58,745 nucleotides of DNA, from assembly GCA_949295125.1 (NCBI GenBank), contig CASFJV010000049.1:1-58745 (forward strand), in the 5' to 3' direction. A program made the position numbers and the translations under genes. Below, piece by piece: positions 36,616-45,546 of this stretch. Each line of letters starts with the position of its first letter. Position 1 is the first letter of the stretch. The notes below the pieces were generated by a model, which saw only the letters and a program-made list of their open reading frames with translations, had not been told where the DNA came from and searched no databases. This DNA comes from an uncultured Spirochaetales bacterium (GTDB lineage Bacteria; Spirochaetota; Spirochaetia; Sphaerochaetales; Sphaerochaetaceae).

Positions 36616-38079
36616 ATGGAAAACAAGGAATTCTGGTTTGTAGTAGGCTCACAGTTCCTGTACGGACCAGAGGTATTGGAAACTGTAGAAAAAAGAGCTA
36701 AAGAGATGGCAGAAGTCCTTTCAAAGGCACTTCCTTTCAAGCTTGTATATAAGGTGACAGCTAAAACGAACAAGGAAATAGCTGATGTCGTCAAAGAGGC
36801 CAACTATGATGATAACTGCCTTGGCATTGTTGCATGGTGCCATACGTTCAGCCCGTCAAAGATGTGGATCAATGGCCTTGTCAACCTTCAAAAGCCATAT
36901 TGCCATCTGGCTACGCAGTACAACATGGAAATCCCGAACGAGGAGATTGATATGGATTTCATGAACCTCAACCAGGCTGCTCATGGAGACAGGGAACATG
37001 GTTTCATCGCAGCTCGCCTCAGGCTCAAGAGGAAAGTCATAGCCGGCTACTGGAAGGATGAGAATGTCCTAAAGAGGCTTTCAAGCTGGATGAGAGCCGC
37101 ATCAGCAGTTGCCTTCTCCAAGTCTCTCAAGGTCATGAGGTTCGGGGACAACATGAGGGAAGTTGCCGTAACTGAAGGCGATAAGGTGGAGACACAGATC
37201 AAGCTTGGCTGGCAGGTGAACACATGGCCTGTGGGAAAGCTTGTTGAAGTGATGGATGCTGTTACTGAAAAGGAAATCGATGATCTGATGGAAGTTTACA
37301 GGGCCTCCTATGATTTTGCCACAGATGATATCGAAACCGTCAGATACCAAGCAAGGGAAGAGATTGCGATAAAGAAAATGATGGACAGCGAAGGCTGCAT
37401 GGCATTTTCCAATACATTCCAGGATCTTTACGGAATGAGGCAGCTTCCAGGGCTTGCAAGCCAGCATCTTATGGCACAGGGCTATGGATATGGCGGAGAA
37501 GGGGACTGGAAAGTAAGTGCAATGACTGCAATCATGAAGCATATGGGAGAAGGCGGAAACGGAGCATCCGCATTCATGGAGGACTATACTTACAATCTTA
37601 AGCAAGGGGCTAAGTACAGCCTTGGAGCACATATGCTTGAAGTCTGCCCATCTGTGGCATCTGCACGTCCGAGGATTGAAGTGCATCCTCTTGGAATAGG
37701 GGACAGGGAAGATCCTGCACGCCTTGTGTTTGAGGGGAAAGAGGGGGATGCGATCGTGGTTTCCCTCATAGATATGGGAGGACGCATGAGGATCATCTGC
37801 CAGGATATCCACTGCGTAAAGCCAATCCTTCCAATGCCGAACCTTCCAGTTGCCAGGGTGATGTGGCAGGCCTATCCAAGCCTTGAGACTGGGCTTGAAT
37901 GCTGGATAACGGCAGGAGGGGCACATCATTCGGTGCTCAGCTACGATGTGAGTGCTGAAATGGTTAAGGATTTTGCTAACATGATGGATATCGAATTTGT
38001 CCATATCACGAAGGATACGACGCTTGAAAGCCTTGAGCACGAGCTGTTCCTGAATGACCTTGCATGGAAGCTGAGGTAG
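36616..38079 (+). CDS. araA: L-arabinose isomerase
   Basis: The 487-residue cytoplasmic enzyme turns L-arabinose into L-ribulose using Mn2+. The start [19 protein letters not shown], the segment [19 protein letters not shown] and [20 protein letters not shown] are typical. [18 protein letters not shown] and HMLEVCPSV lie in the metal-binding part. The length is normal (about 490-500). AAGGAGAAAATC precedes the ATG. The araD start follows its TAG stop after two bases. Confidence 0.97.
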   Translation: MENKEFWFVVGSQFLYGPEVLETVEKRAKEMAEVLSKALPFKLVYKVTAKTNKEIADVVKEANYDDNCLGIVAWCHTFSPSKMWINGLVNLQKPYCHLATQYNMEIPNEEIDMDFMNLNQAAHGDREHGFIAARLRLKRKVIAGYWKDENVLKRLSSWMRAASAVAFSKSLKVMRFGDNMREVAVTEGDKVETQIKLGWQVNTWPVGKLVEVMDAVTEKEIDDLMEVYRASYDFATDDIETVRYQAREEIAIKKMMDSEGCMAFSNTFQDLYGMRQLPGLASQHLMAQGYGYGGEGDWKVSAMTAIMKHMGEGGNGASAFMEDYTYNLKQGAKYSLGAHMLEVCPSVASARPRIEVHPLGIGDREDPARLVFEGKEGDAIVVSLIDMGGRMRIICQDIHCVKPILPMPNLPVARVMWQAYPSLETGLECWITAGGAHHSVLSYDVSAEMVKDFANMMDIEFVHITKDTTLESLEHELFLNDLAWKLR

Positions 38080-38081
38080 AT

Positions 38082-38774
38082 ATGTTAGAAGCACTTAAGG
38101 AAGAAGTATTGAGGGCCAATCTGGAACTTCCCCGCCACGGCCTGGTGACATTTACTTGGGGAAACGTCTCTGCAGTGGACCGGGAAAGCGGCCTTATGGT
38201 AATCAAGCCAAGCGGAGTGAGCTATGAAAAGATGTGTGCAGATGACATGGTTGTCGTTTCAATTGAAACAGGAGAGAAGGTGGAGGGCAGGTGGAAGCCG
38301 TCCAGTGATACTCCGACACATGTTGTACTTTATAATGCATTCAGGAATATCGGAGGCATTGTGCATACGCACTCCAGATGGGCAACATCTTTTGCAGAAG
38401 CCGGCATTGGAATTCCAGCCTATGGAACTACGCAGGGTGACTACTTCTATGGAGAGATCCCATGCACTAGGAAGATGACTCTCGATGAGATTCACGGCGA
38501 GTATGAGAAAGAGACTGGAAACGTGATTGTGGAAAGATTCAGGAATCTTGATCCTGACTGCATCCCTGCAGTGCTCGTCTCATCCCATGGGCCTTTTGCC
38601 TGGGGAGAGGATGCTATGGATGCAGTGCATAATTCTGTTGTGCTGGAGGAAGTTGCATTTATGGCATACCATGCCATGACGCTGAATCCTTCACTCAGGC
38701 CCATGCAGCAGGCGCTTCTGGACAAGCACTATCTGAGAAAGCATGGCAAGAATGCATATTACGGACAGAACTGA
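38082..38774 (+). CDS. araD: L-ribulose-5-phosphate 4-epimerase
   Basis: The class II aldolase-fold enzyme of 230 residues makes D-xylulose 5-phosphate. Motifs are [22 protein letters not shown] and [14 protein letters not shown] with the zinc histidines, and [12 protein letters not shown]. Full length. ATG 38082 follows GAGGTAGAT; a frame opening 18 bases earlier overlaps araA without a better site. It is the last gene of the arabinose operon and converges on the ABC-F gene with a four-base gap and no visible terminator. Confidence 0.96.
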   Translation: MLEALKEEVLRANLELPRHGLVTFTWGNVSAVDRESGLMVIKPSGVSYEKMCADDMVVVSIETGEKVEGRWKPSSDTPTHVVLYNAFRNIGGIVHTHSRWATSFAEAGIGIPAYGTTQGDYFYGEIPCTRKMTLDEIHGEYEKETGNVIVERFRNLDPDCIPAVLVSSHGPFAWGEDAMDAVHNSVVLEEVAFMAYHAMTLNPSLRPMQQALLDKHYLRKHGKNAYYGQN

Positions 38775-38778
38775 GAAG

Positions 38779-40305
38779 CTATGGGGCAGGGGAAATCTCC
38801 CTTGCCCTGCTTTTTCCCCCATCGCGCTCAATCAGGATGACCCTGCCACATGTCCTTTTAATGAATTCCTCATCATGGCTTACAAGAATCAGGGTAAAGC
38901 TGTCCTCTTCTTTCAGCATATTCTCAAACATCATTACTGATTCTATGTCCAGATGATTTGTAATTTCATCCATCATGATTATGTTCTTCCCTTTCCTTCT
39001 GGAAAGGATGAAGTCCAGTTTCTTGAGTTCTCCCGGGCTTGGAGCTATATCTGAACCAAGAAGGAATGACGGATTGCTCATTAGGCGGTACATATCGGAA
39101 ATGACGCCTCCCTTCTCATCATCTGAGAGCAGGCTGAATTCTTCCCTGATCCGGGCAATGTCTTTACTGCTGTATTCCTGTGCTATGTACAGCAGGTCTG
39201 CTTCTTTCTCCTCAAGGCTTTTCCTGATTCTGTTCATCAGAAGGGTTTTCCCTGTTCCATTCTCTCCTGTTATCGCCAGCTTTTCTCCTGGATTAAGCGT
39301 GAATTCAGGAACTGTCACTTCAAGTCCATCAACTGATATTTTCCACGGACCGATTGATATGGGCGGAAGGTAAGATGATTTTGCATTGAGGCATAGGCCT
39401 TCTTTCCTCATAAGCGGAGAGCCGATCACATTCTGCTTTTTTTCAAGGCGCTTTTCAGATCCTTCCATTCTCTTCAGCTTTCCGCTTAGGCTCCTGTCTT
39501 TCCCTGTCAGCCTTGCGCCGTCCACCTTTGCCTTTGCACTATGGTCGTTTTTATCCAGACCCGCTTTTGACAGTGCTTTTGCTTTCTCCTGGTTTTTCTC
39601 CTTTATGTGCTGTATGGCCTCTTTTGTGCTTTTAATCCTGTTTGAAATCTCAAAATAGGAAGCCCTCTGGCTTTCTCTCTCTTTCCTTCTTTCTTCCAAT
39701 GCTGGACTTAGTGATAATGGGAAGTCTGATAGCGCTGCAGGATTTTGAGTTCCCCTTTCAAAGAGGATGGTACGTTCTGAAAGGGCATCAGAGAGTGCCC
39801 TGTCATGAGTGATGATGATTCCGCATCCATCGAAATCCTTAAGTGTCCTTATTATGATATCCCTGTTGTGCCTGTCCAGGTGGTTTGTCGGCTCATCAAG
39901 AATAAGGATGGATGGGTGCCTTGAAAGACCGGAAAGGAGCTGGATCCTTTTTTTCTCCCCTCCTGAGAGGTTTTCTGGAAAGAGCAGCATTTCATCAGTT
40001 ATGCCAAGATTCCTCATCAGCCTCATGTTGTCCTTTGACCCATCATAAATGTAAAATGCATCATCATCACTGAGCCCATCGAATACCTGATCGCAGATAC
40101 AGACCTCTCCGCTGGTCCTTACATGCCCCTTATCTGGTACCAGGTTTGAGGCTATCAACTCTTTGAGGGTGCTTTTCCCTGATCCGTTTGCGCCAGAGAA
40201 AGTAGTCCATCCCTCATATATCTTGAGGCTTAGGTTTTCAAATAATGAGACCGATGATCCGGGGTAAGAGAATGAAAGATTGTCAATGAAAATGTAATTG
40301 GACAT
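38779..40305 (-). CDS. ABC-F-type ATPase (ribosome-protection class candidate)
   Basis: This soluble 508-residue protein has two ATPase cassettes and no membrane part, as in ABC-F factors acting in the ribosomal E site. Cassette 1 has GANGSGKST, LSGGEKKRIQLLSGL and LILDEPTNHLD. A Lys/Glu-rich linker (about 205-310) follows. Cassette 2 has GENGTGKTL, a poor signature (PSPGELKKLDFIL) and IIMMDEITNHLD with Ile for Pro. The divergence from housekeeping EttA-type proteins and the leader described below suggest an antibiotic-resistance (ARE) member, but the drug cannot be named. It lies 95 bases after the response regulator on the same strand. Confidence 0.8.
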   Translation of the reverse strand: MSNYIFIDNLSFSYPGSSVSLFENLSLKIYEGWTTFSGANGSGKSTLKELIASNLVPDKGHVRTSGEVCICDQVFDGLSDDDAFYIYDGSKDNMRLMRNLGITDEMLLFPENLSGGEKKRIQLLSGLSRHPSILILDEPTNHLDRHNRDIIIRTLKDFDGCGIIITHDRALSDALSERTILFERGTQNPAALSDFPLSLSPALEERRKERESQRASYFEISNRIKSTKEAIQHIKEKNQEKAKALSKAGLDKNDHSAKAKVDGARLTGKDRSLSGKLKRMEGSEKRLEKKQNVIGSPLMRKEGLCLNAKSSYLPPISIGPWKISVDGLEVTVPEFTLNPGEKLAITGENGTGKTLLMNRIRKSLEEKEADLLYIAQEYSSKDIARIREEFSLLSDDEKGGVISDMYRLMSNPSFLLGSDIAPSPGELKKLDFILSRRKGKNIIMMDEITNHLDIESVMMFENMLKEEDSFTLILVSHDEEFIKRTCGRVILIERDGGKSRAREISPAP

Positions 40306-40346
40306 TTTAAAACTCCTTGCTGTTGATTCTGATGCTTTAAAATGTC
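40301..40346 (-). promoter_or_regulatory. Inverted repeat that can hide the ABC-F start codon
   Basis: On the minus strand GACATTTTAAA (40346-40336) and TTTAAAATGTC (40311-40301) form a perfect 11-bp stem with a 24-base loop. The ABC-F ATG lies inside the 3' arm and the AAGGAG ribosome site in the loop. The 5' arm is the end and stop codon of the small leader ORF. A ribosome on the leader would open the stem. Confidence 0.65.
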
Positions 40347-40390
40347 ATTTCCATCGCTCTTCTCCTATAGAGCCCATTATTCATTGCCAT
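40337..40390 (-). CDS. Putative leader peptide upstream of the ABC-F gene
   Basis: The frame encodes MAMNNGLYRRRAMEMTF (17 codons from ATG 40390) or, from the internal ATG 40354 with a good AGGAGA site, only MEMTF. The longer form contains RRR, an Arg-X-Arg pattern like those at which macrolides stall ribosomes on Erm leader peptides (established for +X+ motifs). Both end at the same TAA inside the 5' arm of the start-codon hairpin. Expression is not proven. The RRR codons double as the ribosome site of the short form, so either reading may be the real one. Confidence 0.45.
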   Translation of the reverse strand: MAMNNGLYRRRAMEMTF

Positions 40391-40400
40391 GCATTTTCTG

Positions 40401-41201
40401 TCAATGACGTTCCATGATTGTTTTTGCCCTGTACTGAAGCGGGGTCAGCCCTTCGGCCTTGCGGAAGGTAAGGCTGAAATAGTTTGGATCGCTGAAGCCG
40501 GTTCGGAAGGCTATCACCTTCACCGAGTCCTTCGTGAATTCCAGCAGTTCCTTAGCCTTGTCCATACGCGTCTTCGTCAGGTATTCAATGACTGTCATGT
40601 TCATTGCATCCTTGAAGATCCTCGATAAGTGGAATTTGCTGTATGAAAGGTCGCGGGCAATCTCATCAAGGCCTATCCTCTTATCGTAGTTTGATTCTAT
40701 ATATGCACATACCTGCTTTACCGCCTCAGGATATTCCCCTTCCTCCTTCAATGAGCTTGAAGAGACTCTCAGGTAGTCCTCTATCTTTGTTATCCTTTCA
40801 GACATCTTCTTCTCTTCATCCAGGCGTTCTATGCACTTCTTAAGGCTCTCGGTAAGTGTTTCATCCGCTACCGGCTTGACAAGAAAATCAACAGCGCCTG
40901 ACTGCAGCGCCTTAACGGCATAGTTGAACTCATCATATGCCGTTGATATTATCACCTTCGTATCCATGCCATCAGACCTGAGCATCTCAAGTGCCTGAAG
41001 CCCCGTGATCCCAGGCATGTTAATATCAAGTATTATGATATCCACATTATGCCTTTTTACTGCCTCAAGCATTTCCCTTCCGCTTGATGCTTCAAGTATC
41101 ATGGAAAATGGCAGGCTTGATGCCTTTATGGTCATCTCCAGCGCTTTACGCTCTATCGTCTCATCATCGACAATCAGGATGCTGTAGTAATTCTTTGCCA
41201 T
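40401..41201 (-). CDS. Response regulator with AraC-type output domain
   Basis: The 266-residue regulator has a receiver (1-125: LIVDDETIERKALEM, phospho-acceptor Asp59 in VDIIILDINMPG, VKPV) joined to an AraC double HTH (about 165-266: IGLDEIARDLSYSKFHLSRI, FRKAEGLTPLQYRAK). ATG 41201 after GAGGAGG is preferred over GTG 41204. Its start overlaps the kinase stop. It is the output of the DctP-like/kinase/regulator system. The likely target is the divergent Liv-type operon or the downstream ABC-F gene (inference). Confidence 0.92.
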   Translation of the reverse strand: MAKNYYSILIVDDETIERKALEMTIKASSLPFSMILEASSGREMLEAVKRHNVDIIILDINMPGITGLQALEMLRSDGMDTKVIISTAYDEFNYAVKALQSGAVDFLVKPVADETLTESLKKCIERLDEEKKMSERITKIEDYLRVSSSSLKEEGEYPEAVKQVCAYIESNYDKRIGLDEIARDLSYSKFHLSRIFKDAMNMTVIEYLTKTRMDKAKELLEFTKDSVKVIAFRTGFSDPNYFSLTFRKAEGLTPLQYRAKTIMERH

Positions 41202-42667
41202 CACTGCCTCCTCAGCCTTATGTTTATGACAGTACCTTTGCCTATCTCGCTTTCTATGCTGAATGCGTCCTTGCTTTCCATGAAAAGCTCTATGCGGTGC
41301 ATCGTATTGCTGAGTCCGATATGCTTGCTCTCATTCCATTCCCTTCTAAGCGACTCTTCTATCTTTTCCCTGCTCATTCCCGCTCCGTTATCCTCAATTG
41401 AGAGTATGATATCCTTACCGTCAACAGCCTTTGCCGATATCCTTACCATTCCATTGCTCTCCATTGTCTTGAGGCCGTGGATTATCGCATTCTCCACAAG
41501 CGGCTGCAAGGTGAAACGGGGCATGAACACTGTATCCAGAAGTTCTTCCGAGATATCTATTTCATAGTTAAGACGTTCAGAAAACCTCATTTTCTGGATC
41601 TCGAGATATTCCTTCGTTATATCTGCTTCTTCCCTCAGCACTGCAGGAATGCTGGAATCAGAGAGGTTGTAGCGCATGAGGGTGGAAATTGAATGCAGCA
41701 TCTTTCTCGCATCCTCTGAGTTTCCAAGCTGTATGGTCCTGTCGATGGTATTGAGCGTGTTGAAAAGGAAGTGTGGGTTTGTCTGGGTCTGCAGTGCAAG
41801 GAAAGTTGCCCTGTCAAGCTGAGCCTGGACTTCAAGGTTTTTCTTCTGCTCATCAAGCAGCTTTTTCTCGGCATCAATTTTCCTCATAAGGTCATCCATC
41901 ATCTTCACGATGTCATCTGCCATGTTGTTGAATGTGTCTGTAAGAAGATTCACCTGCCTGTCCATTGAACAGGTGGCAGCCCTCGCATTCAGGTTCCCTT
42001 CAGATATTTCCATAGCTGTATCTGACAGGGCTTTGAGCGGTCTGCTTATATGGCGTGAGAAGATGTAGATTATGGCAATGAGGATAAGGGCAAAAGAGAT
42101 CAGCACTGCGAAATTGATGGCGATGAAGAGGGAGTAGGACTCTGCATCCCTTGCCAGGGCTTCTGTATTGCTCTCTATCACAAGGGAAAGCAGCTCATCT
42201 GTGTAAAGCCCTATATATGCAGCAATCCTGTCTGCCTCCTGCTTGAGCCTGTAATACTGCGTCTGTGACAATCCGAAGTTCTCGAGTGTTGAATCACACT
42301 TTCTCAGGTATGAGGCAAAGCTTTCCTTTATTGCAGAGATGCTGAATAATGCCTTTACATTTCCATCAATAAGTTCTTCTATGCGCCTTACGGCATTCTC
42401 TGCTTCATTCGTTGCCTTATGGTAATCAATCAGTTTATAGGTGTTTTTCGTATTGAGGTAGTCGCTGAATGTCCCCTGGCTCTCAATTATTGCATTCTTC
42501 AGGTTTTCTATTGCCACGAATGTCTCTGCGTTCCTGCTCTGCAGGCTGTAGCTGTTGAGCCTGTTCAGCTGGGAGAAAAGGGAAAAAAGCGAAAAGAAGA
42601 CTAAAAGGAGCGCAAGGGTTATGGTTATAAGTGCGGAAATTGAGAACATGAACCGTTTTTCAGCCAT
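41201..42667 (-). CDS. Sensor histidine kinase, YesM/LytS class
   Basis: The 488-residue kinase has membrane segments at about 8-30 and 180-203 and a helical extracytoplasmic domain between them (four-helix-bundle-like, about 32-178). HAMP follows to about 255, a coiled-coil-like stretch at 262-285, then His299 in QTQTNPHFLFNTLNTID, and ATPase boxes PRFTLQPLVENAIIHGL and SIEDNGAGMS. It overlaps the upstream binding-protein gene by eight bases and the regulator by one, so the three are made together. The sensor domain is probably driven by the DctP-like protein. Confidence 0.92.
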   Translation of the reverse strand: MAEKRFMFSISALITITLALLLVFFSLFSLFSQLNRLNSYSLQSRNAETFVAIENLKNAIIESQGTFSDYLNTKNTYKLIDYHKATNEAENAVRRIEELIDGNVKALFSISAIKESFASYLRKCDSTLENFGLSQTQYYRLKQEADRIAAYIGLYTDELLSLVIESNTEALARDAESYSLFIAINFAVLISFALILIAIIYIFSRHISRPLKALSDTAMEISEGNLNARAATCSMDRQVNLLTDTFNNMADDIVKMMDDLMRKIDAEKKLLDEQKKNLEVQAQLDRATFLALQTQTNPHFLFNTLNTIDRTIQLGNSEDARKMLHSISTLMRYNLSDSSIPAVLREEADITKEYLEIQKMRFSERLNYEIDISEELLDTVFMPRFTLQPLVENAIIHGLKTMESNGMVRISAKAVDGKDIILSIEDNGAGMSREKIEESLRREWNESKHIGLSNTMHRIELFMESKDAFSIESEIGKGTVINIRLRRQ

Positions 42668-43493
42668 TTATTACCTTCTTTTCCCTGTTAAGGCTTGTCA
42701 GGAGCGTTTCCTCAAAACGCCTTACAAGTGCATTTGCATAATAGCTTGAGAGCTTTGCAGCTTCCCTTACGATATCCTGTTCATCCTTTCCCATCTTGTT
42801 GAAGACGTGCTTATTCATCAGCATAAGGCTTGGCAGTTCCCTGTCATTGAGGATGTAAACGCTTTTTGTGAATTGGTATGCATCAGTGAATGAGAAATCC
42901 ACTATCGGAGCTTCGACAGCCTCTATGCTGTAGTCTGAAAGAAGAGCCGCAGAATCATTAAGGGAAATTGCCCGTGACCTTGAACCCAGCTCACTAGCTT
43001 TCCTCTGGTAGTAATGCCCTCCAACGACCCCGATCGTTGAGCCCTTATACCTCAGTCCAGCCTGGCTCAGAGAAAAAAGTGCCCTAGTCCTGTTTTCATA
43101 GCATGCAAGGACAATCAGGCCGTTGCTATAGAGGTAATCTGCTATCTCATCGTAATTTCTGTATACATCATCATATGATGAGATCAGGCTCCTCAGCTGT
43201 GGATAATAATCCATCAGGATGTCAGCATCAGCCAGTGCGGCTGCAATCCCTCCAAAAGAGAGCTGCTCAAGCATTGACTCTGGTGAGTTCATGTCATCTG
43301 AAGTCCTGATTTCCATCTGGATTTCCCCATTGCTTTTCCTCTCAAGTATCTTTGCCATATATGAGGATGCCTTTGCATGGGGATGCTCAGCCCCTGAGTA
43401 AAGAGCCAGGCGCAGATATGTTCCTCCGGAGTATGCCGGAACGGATAGAAAAAGCAGAATCGCCAGAGCTGAAACAAGTTTTCCAAATCGCAT
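42660..43493 (-). CDS. DctP-like periplasmic solute-binding protein (sensor accessory)
   Basis: The 277-residue protein has an export signal (LVSALAILLFLSVPAYSGG, no lipobox Cys) and a TRAP DctP-type fold (LRLALYSGAEHPHAKASSYM, then AKILERKSNGEIQMEI). No TRAP membrane genes (dctQ/dctM) are near. Instead the gene overlaps a histidine kinase and regulator, as in known three-component systems where a binding protein presents ligand to the kinase. The start has no Shine-Dalgarno and a -10 box lies nine bases before it, so the mRNA may be almost leaderless. Confidence 0.85.
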   Translation of the reverse strand: MRFGKLVSALAILLFLSVPAYSGGTYLRLALYSGAEHPHAKASSYMAKILERKSNGEIQMEIRTSDDMNSPESMLEQLSFGGIAAALADADILMDYYPQLRSLISSYDDVYRNYDEIADYLYSNGLIVLACYENRTRALFSLSQAGLRYKGSTIGVVGGHYYQRKASELGSRSRAISLNDSAALLSDYSIEAVEAPIVDFSFTDAYQFTKSVYILNDRELPSLMLMNKHVFNKMGKDEQDIVREAAKLSSYYANALVRRFEETLLTSLNREKKVING

Positions 43494-43502
43494 TTCTAAC
43501 TA

Positions 43503-43531
43503 ATTATAGAGTAGGAAAAGCCAATTTTAAA
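43503..43531 (-). promoter_or_regulatory. Promoter of the three-component system
   Basis: On the minus strand TTTAAA (43526-43531), 17 bases, then TATAAT (43503-43508). Only nine bases separate the -10 from the start codon. A divergent TATAAT at 43576-43581 probably serves the Liv operon. Confidence 0.5.
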
Positions 43532-43655
43532 GTGTATAAATATTCATGCTTTTTATGAGGATTTTGCTATAAACCTATAATTTTTTGCTCTTCTTATCAT
43601 TATTGTTGACGGCAAATGCTTCCCATGAGAAAACGGACACGTTGGGAGGTGTACA

Positions 43656-44519
43656 TTGGAAATATTCTTACAAGCCTGCGTCAATGGCCTTCTCATCGGA
43701 GGATTCTATTCGCTGATGGGAATGGGGCAGAATATCATATTCGGCGTTATGAAGATCATCAATTTCTGTCATGGCGAGATGCTGATGATAGGAATGTACC
43801 TTACATTTGTTTTCAATAAGTACCTGGGACTGGATCCATATGTTTCCATTCCGTTAGTTGTAATATGCATGTTCGGCCTTGGGGCTTTGATACAGCATAC
43901 CCTTATTACTCCGTCTCTTGGGACCAAGAGCTTCACGAACCTTCTGTTCCTGACTGTAGGCCTTGGAATGCTCTTCCAGAATCTCGCGCTTGTAATCTTC
44001 AGTCCGAACTACAGGACGATTACAACATCATACAGCACGGAGACAATCCACCTTGGACCTGTATCCATGTCACTGCCCAAGATGATCAGTTTCATTGGAC
44101 TCATCATCGTAACAGTCGCACTCTTCTGGTTCCTGAAGTACACATCAACAGGAAAGAAGATCAGGGCTGTATCCCAGAACCCGATTGGAGCTGAAGTTGT
44201 TGGAATCAACGCAAAGAGGATCTACATCATCACTTATGGCCTTGGCTGTGCACTGGCAGGCATTGCCGGAGCTCTTCTCACTCTCTTCTACATGGTTTAC
44301 CCGATGGTAGGCGCATCATTCAGCTTCAAGGCGCTGATCGTCGTAGTTGTTGGAGGATTCGGTTCCATACAGGGAGCTTTCTTTGCAGGAATCTTTTTGG
44401 GGCTGCTCGAGACTCTCAGTTCCCTGATAGTTGGTCCGACATACAGGGACCTGACCGTATTCGTGACGTTTATCGTCATCCTGGTTGTCCGCCAGGTGAT
44501 CAAGCTGAGGAGAAGATAA
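43656..44519 (+). CDS. livH: Branched-chain amino-acid-type ABC permease (LivH)
   Basis: The 287-residue inner-membrane permease has eight or so hydrophobic segments. Family motifs are INFCHGEMLMIGMYLTF near the N-terminus and VVGGFGSIQGAFFAGIFLGL near the end. The start is TTG 43656 with GGGAGGT six bases upstream. It is the first gene of a livHMGF-J order operon. Ligands of this class include Leu/Ile/Val, urea and short-chain amides; the actual one is not shown. Confidence 0.93.
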   Translation: MEIFLQACVNGLLIGGFYSLMGMGQNIIFGVMKIINFCHGEMLMIGMYLTFVFNKYLGLDPYVSIPLVVICMFGLGALIQHTLITPSLGTKSFTNLLFLTVGLGMLFQNLALVIFSPNYRTITTSYSTETIHLGPVSMSLPKMISFIGLIIVTVALFWFLKYTSTGKKIRAVSQNPIGAEVVGINAKRIYIITYGLGCALAGIAGALLTLFYMVYPMVGASFSFKALIVVVVGGFGSIQGAFFAGIFLGLLETLSSLIVGPTYRDLTVFVTFIVILVVRQVIKLRRR

Positions 44520-44520
44520 G

Positions 44521-45543
44521 ATGAAATTAAGCACAATGACTACTTACAGGAAAAGAAAGATGCTGGCTGTCGCTGTACTTCTTCTTGTACTTGCACTCCT
44601 GCCGTTAGTGCTGTCAGGAAAGCCATACATCATGAACGTATTCATTCTCATTTTCTACACTTCTACTATGTCTATGGCATGGAACCTGCTTGGCGGAATG
44701 ACAGGGCAGAACTCACTGGGGCATGCCGCATACATGGGCCTTGGAGCATATGTAGCAGCGCTTTTCGTGACAAAGGCCGGGATGAACCCATGGCTGAGCA
44801 TGCTGCTTTCGATGCTGATCGTAGGAGGGCTTGCCGGCATCGTGTTCTATCCGTGCTTCCTTCTTAAGGGGCCGTACTTCACCCTTGTTTCCATTGCATT
44901 CGGAGAGACGATAAGGCAGTTCGTAATCAACTGGGATTTCGCTGGAAAGGCCACAGGAATCTCCCTTCCTTTCGGTGCAGAATCATTTGCAGAGTTCAGG
45001 TTCATGGGAAAAGCCCCATATTACTATATCGGACTTGTGATGATCATAGGCGTGTACCTTGTTATGAGGAAAATCAGCAAATCAAAGTTCGGGTTTGCCT
45101 TAAGGACCATAAGGGAAGATGAGGATGTTGCCTCAGCCATTGGAATCAAGCCGATGAAGTATAAGGTATATGCCCTCATTGTAAGTTCAATGATCGCTGC
45201 CATGGTTGGAAGCTTCTATGCATACTACAACAGGTACATCGATCCGGATCTCATGCTGCAGTCATATTCCGTAGAATTTGTCCTTCCAGCAATTGTCGGA
45301 GGAGCTGCATTCGTTGAAGGTCCGCTGGTTGGAGGTGCAATCCTGATTACGCTTTCTGAGTTCCTGAGGAATGAATTTGGCGCAATACTTCCCGGCATAA
45401 ACCTGATTCTCTATGCAGTTGTCCTTCTTGTTGTCATCCGTTTCCGTCCGGTAGGGCTTCTTGGCTGGCTTTCAAACAGCAGGCTGAAGGCATTTGTGGA
45501 TCAGAAGATCCTGAAAAAGAGCGAAGCAGACGAGGAGGTGTAG
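44521..45543 (+). CDS. livM: Branched-chain amino-acid-type ABC permease (LivM)
   Basis: The 340-residue second permease has motifs GMTGQNSLGHAAYMGLGAYV and GPYFTLVSIAFGETIRQFVI. A conserved cytoplasmic loop (FALRTIREDEDVASAIGIKP) contacts the ATPases. It begins one base after livH. A Lys-rich tail ends the protein. Confidence 0.94.
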   Translation: MKLSTMTTYRKRKMLAVAVLLLVLALLPLVLSGKPYIMNVFILIFYTSTMSMAWNLLGGMTGQNSLGHAAYMGLGAYVAALFVTKAGMNPWLSMLLSMLIVGGLAGIVFYPCFLLKGPYFTLVSIAFGETIRQFVINWDFAGKATGISLPFGAESFAEFRFMGKAPYYYIGLVMIIGVYLVMRKISKSKFGFALRTIREDEDVASAIGIKPMKYKVYALIVSSMIAAMVGSFYAYYNRYIDPDLMLQSYSVEFVLPAIVGGAAFVEGPLVGGAILITLSEFLRNEFGAILPGINLILYAVVLLVVIRFRPVGLLGWLSNSRLKAFVDQKILKKSEADEEV

Positions 45544-45546
45544 CAC

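Noticed and set aside
37102..38094. 330-residue open frame antisense to araA
   Set aside because: His/Cys/Pro-rich shadow of a well-supported gene; no ribosome site or domain.
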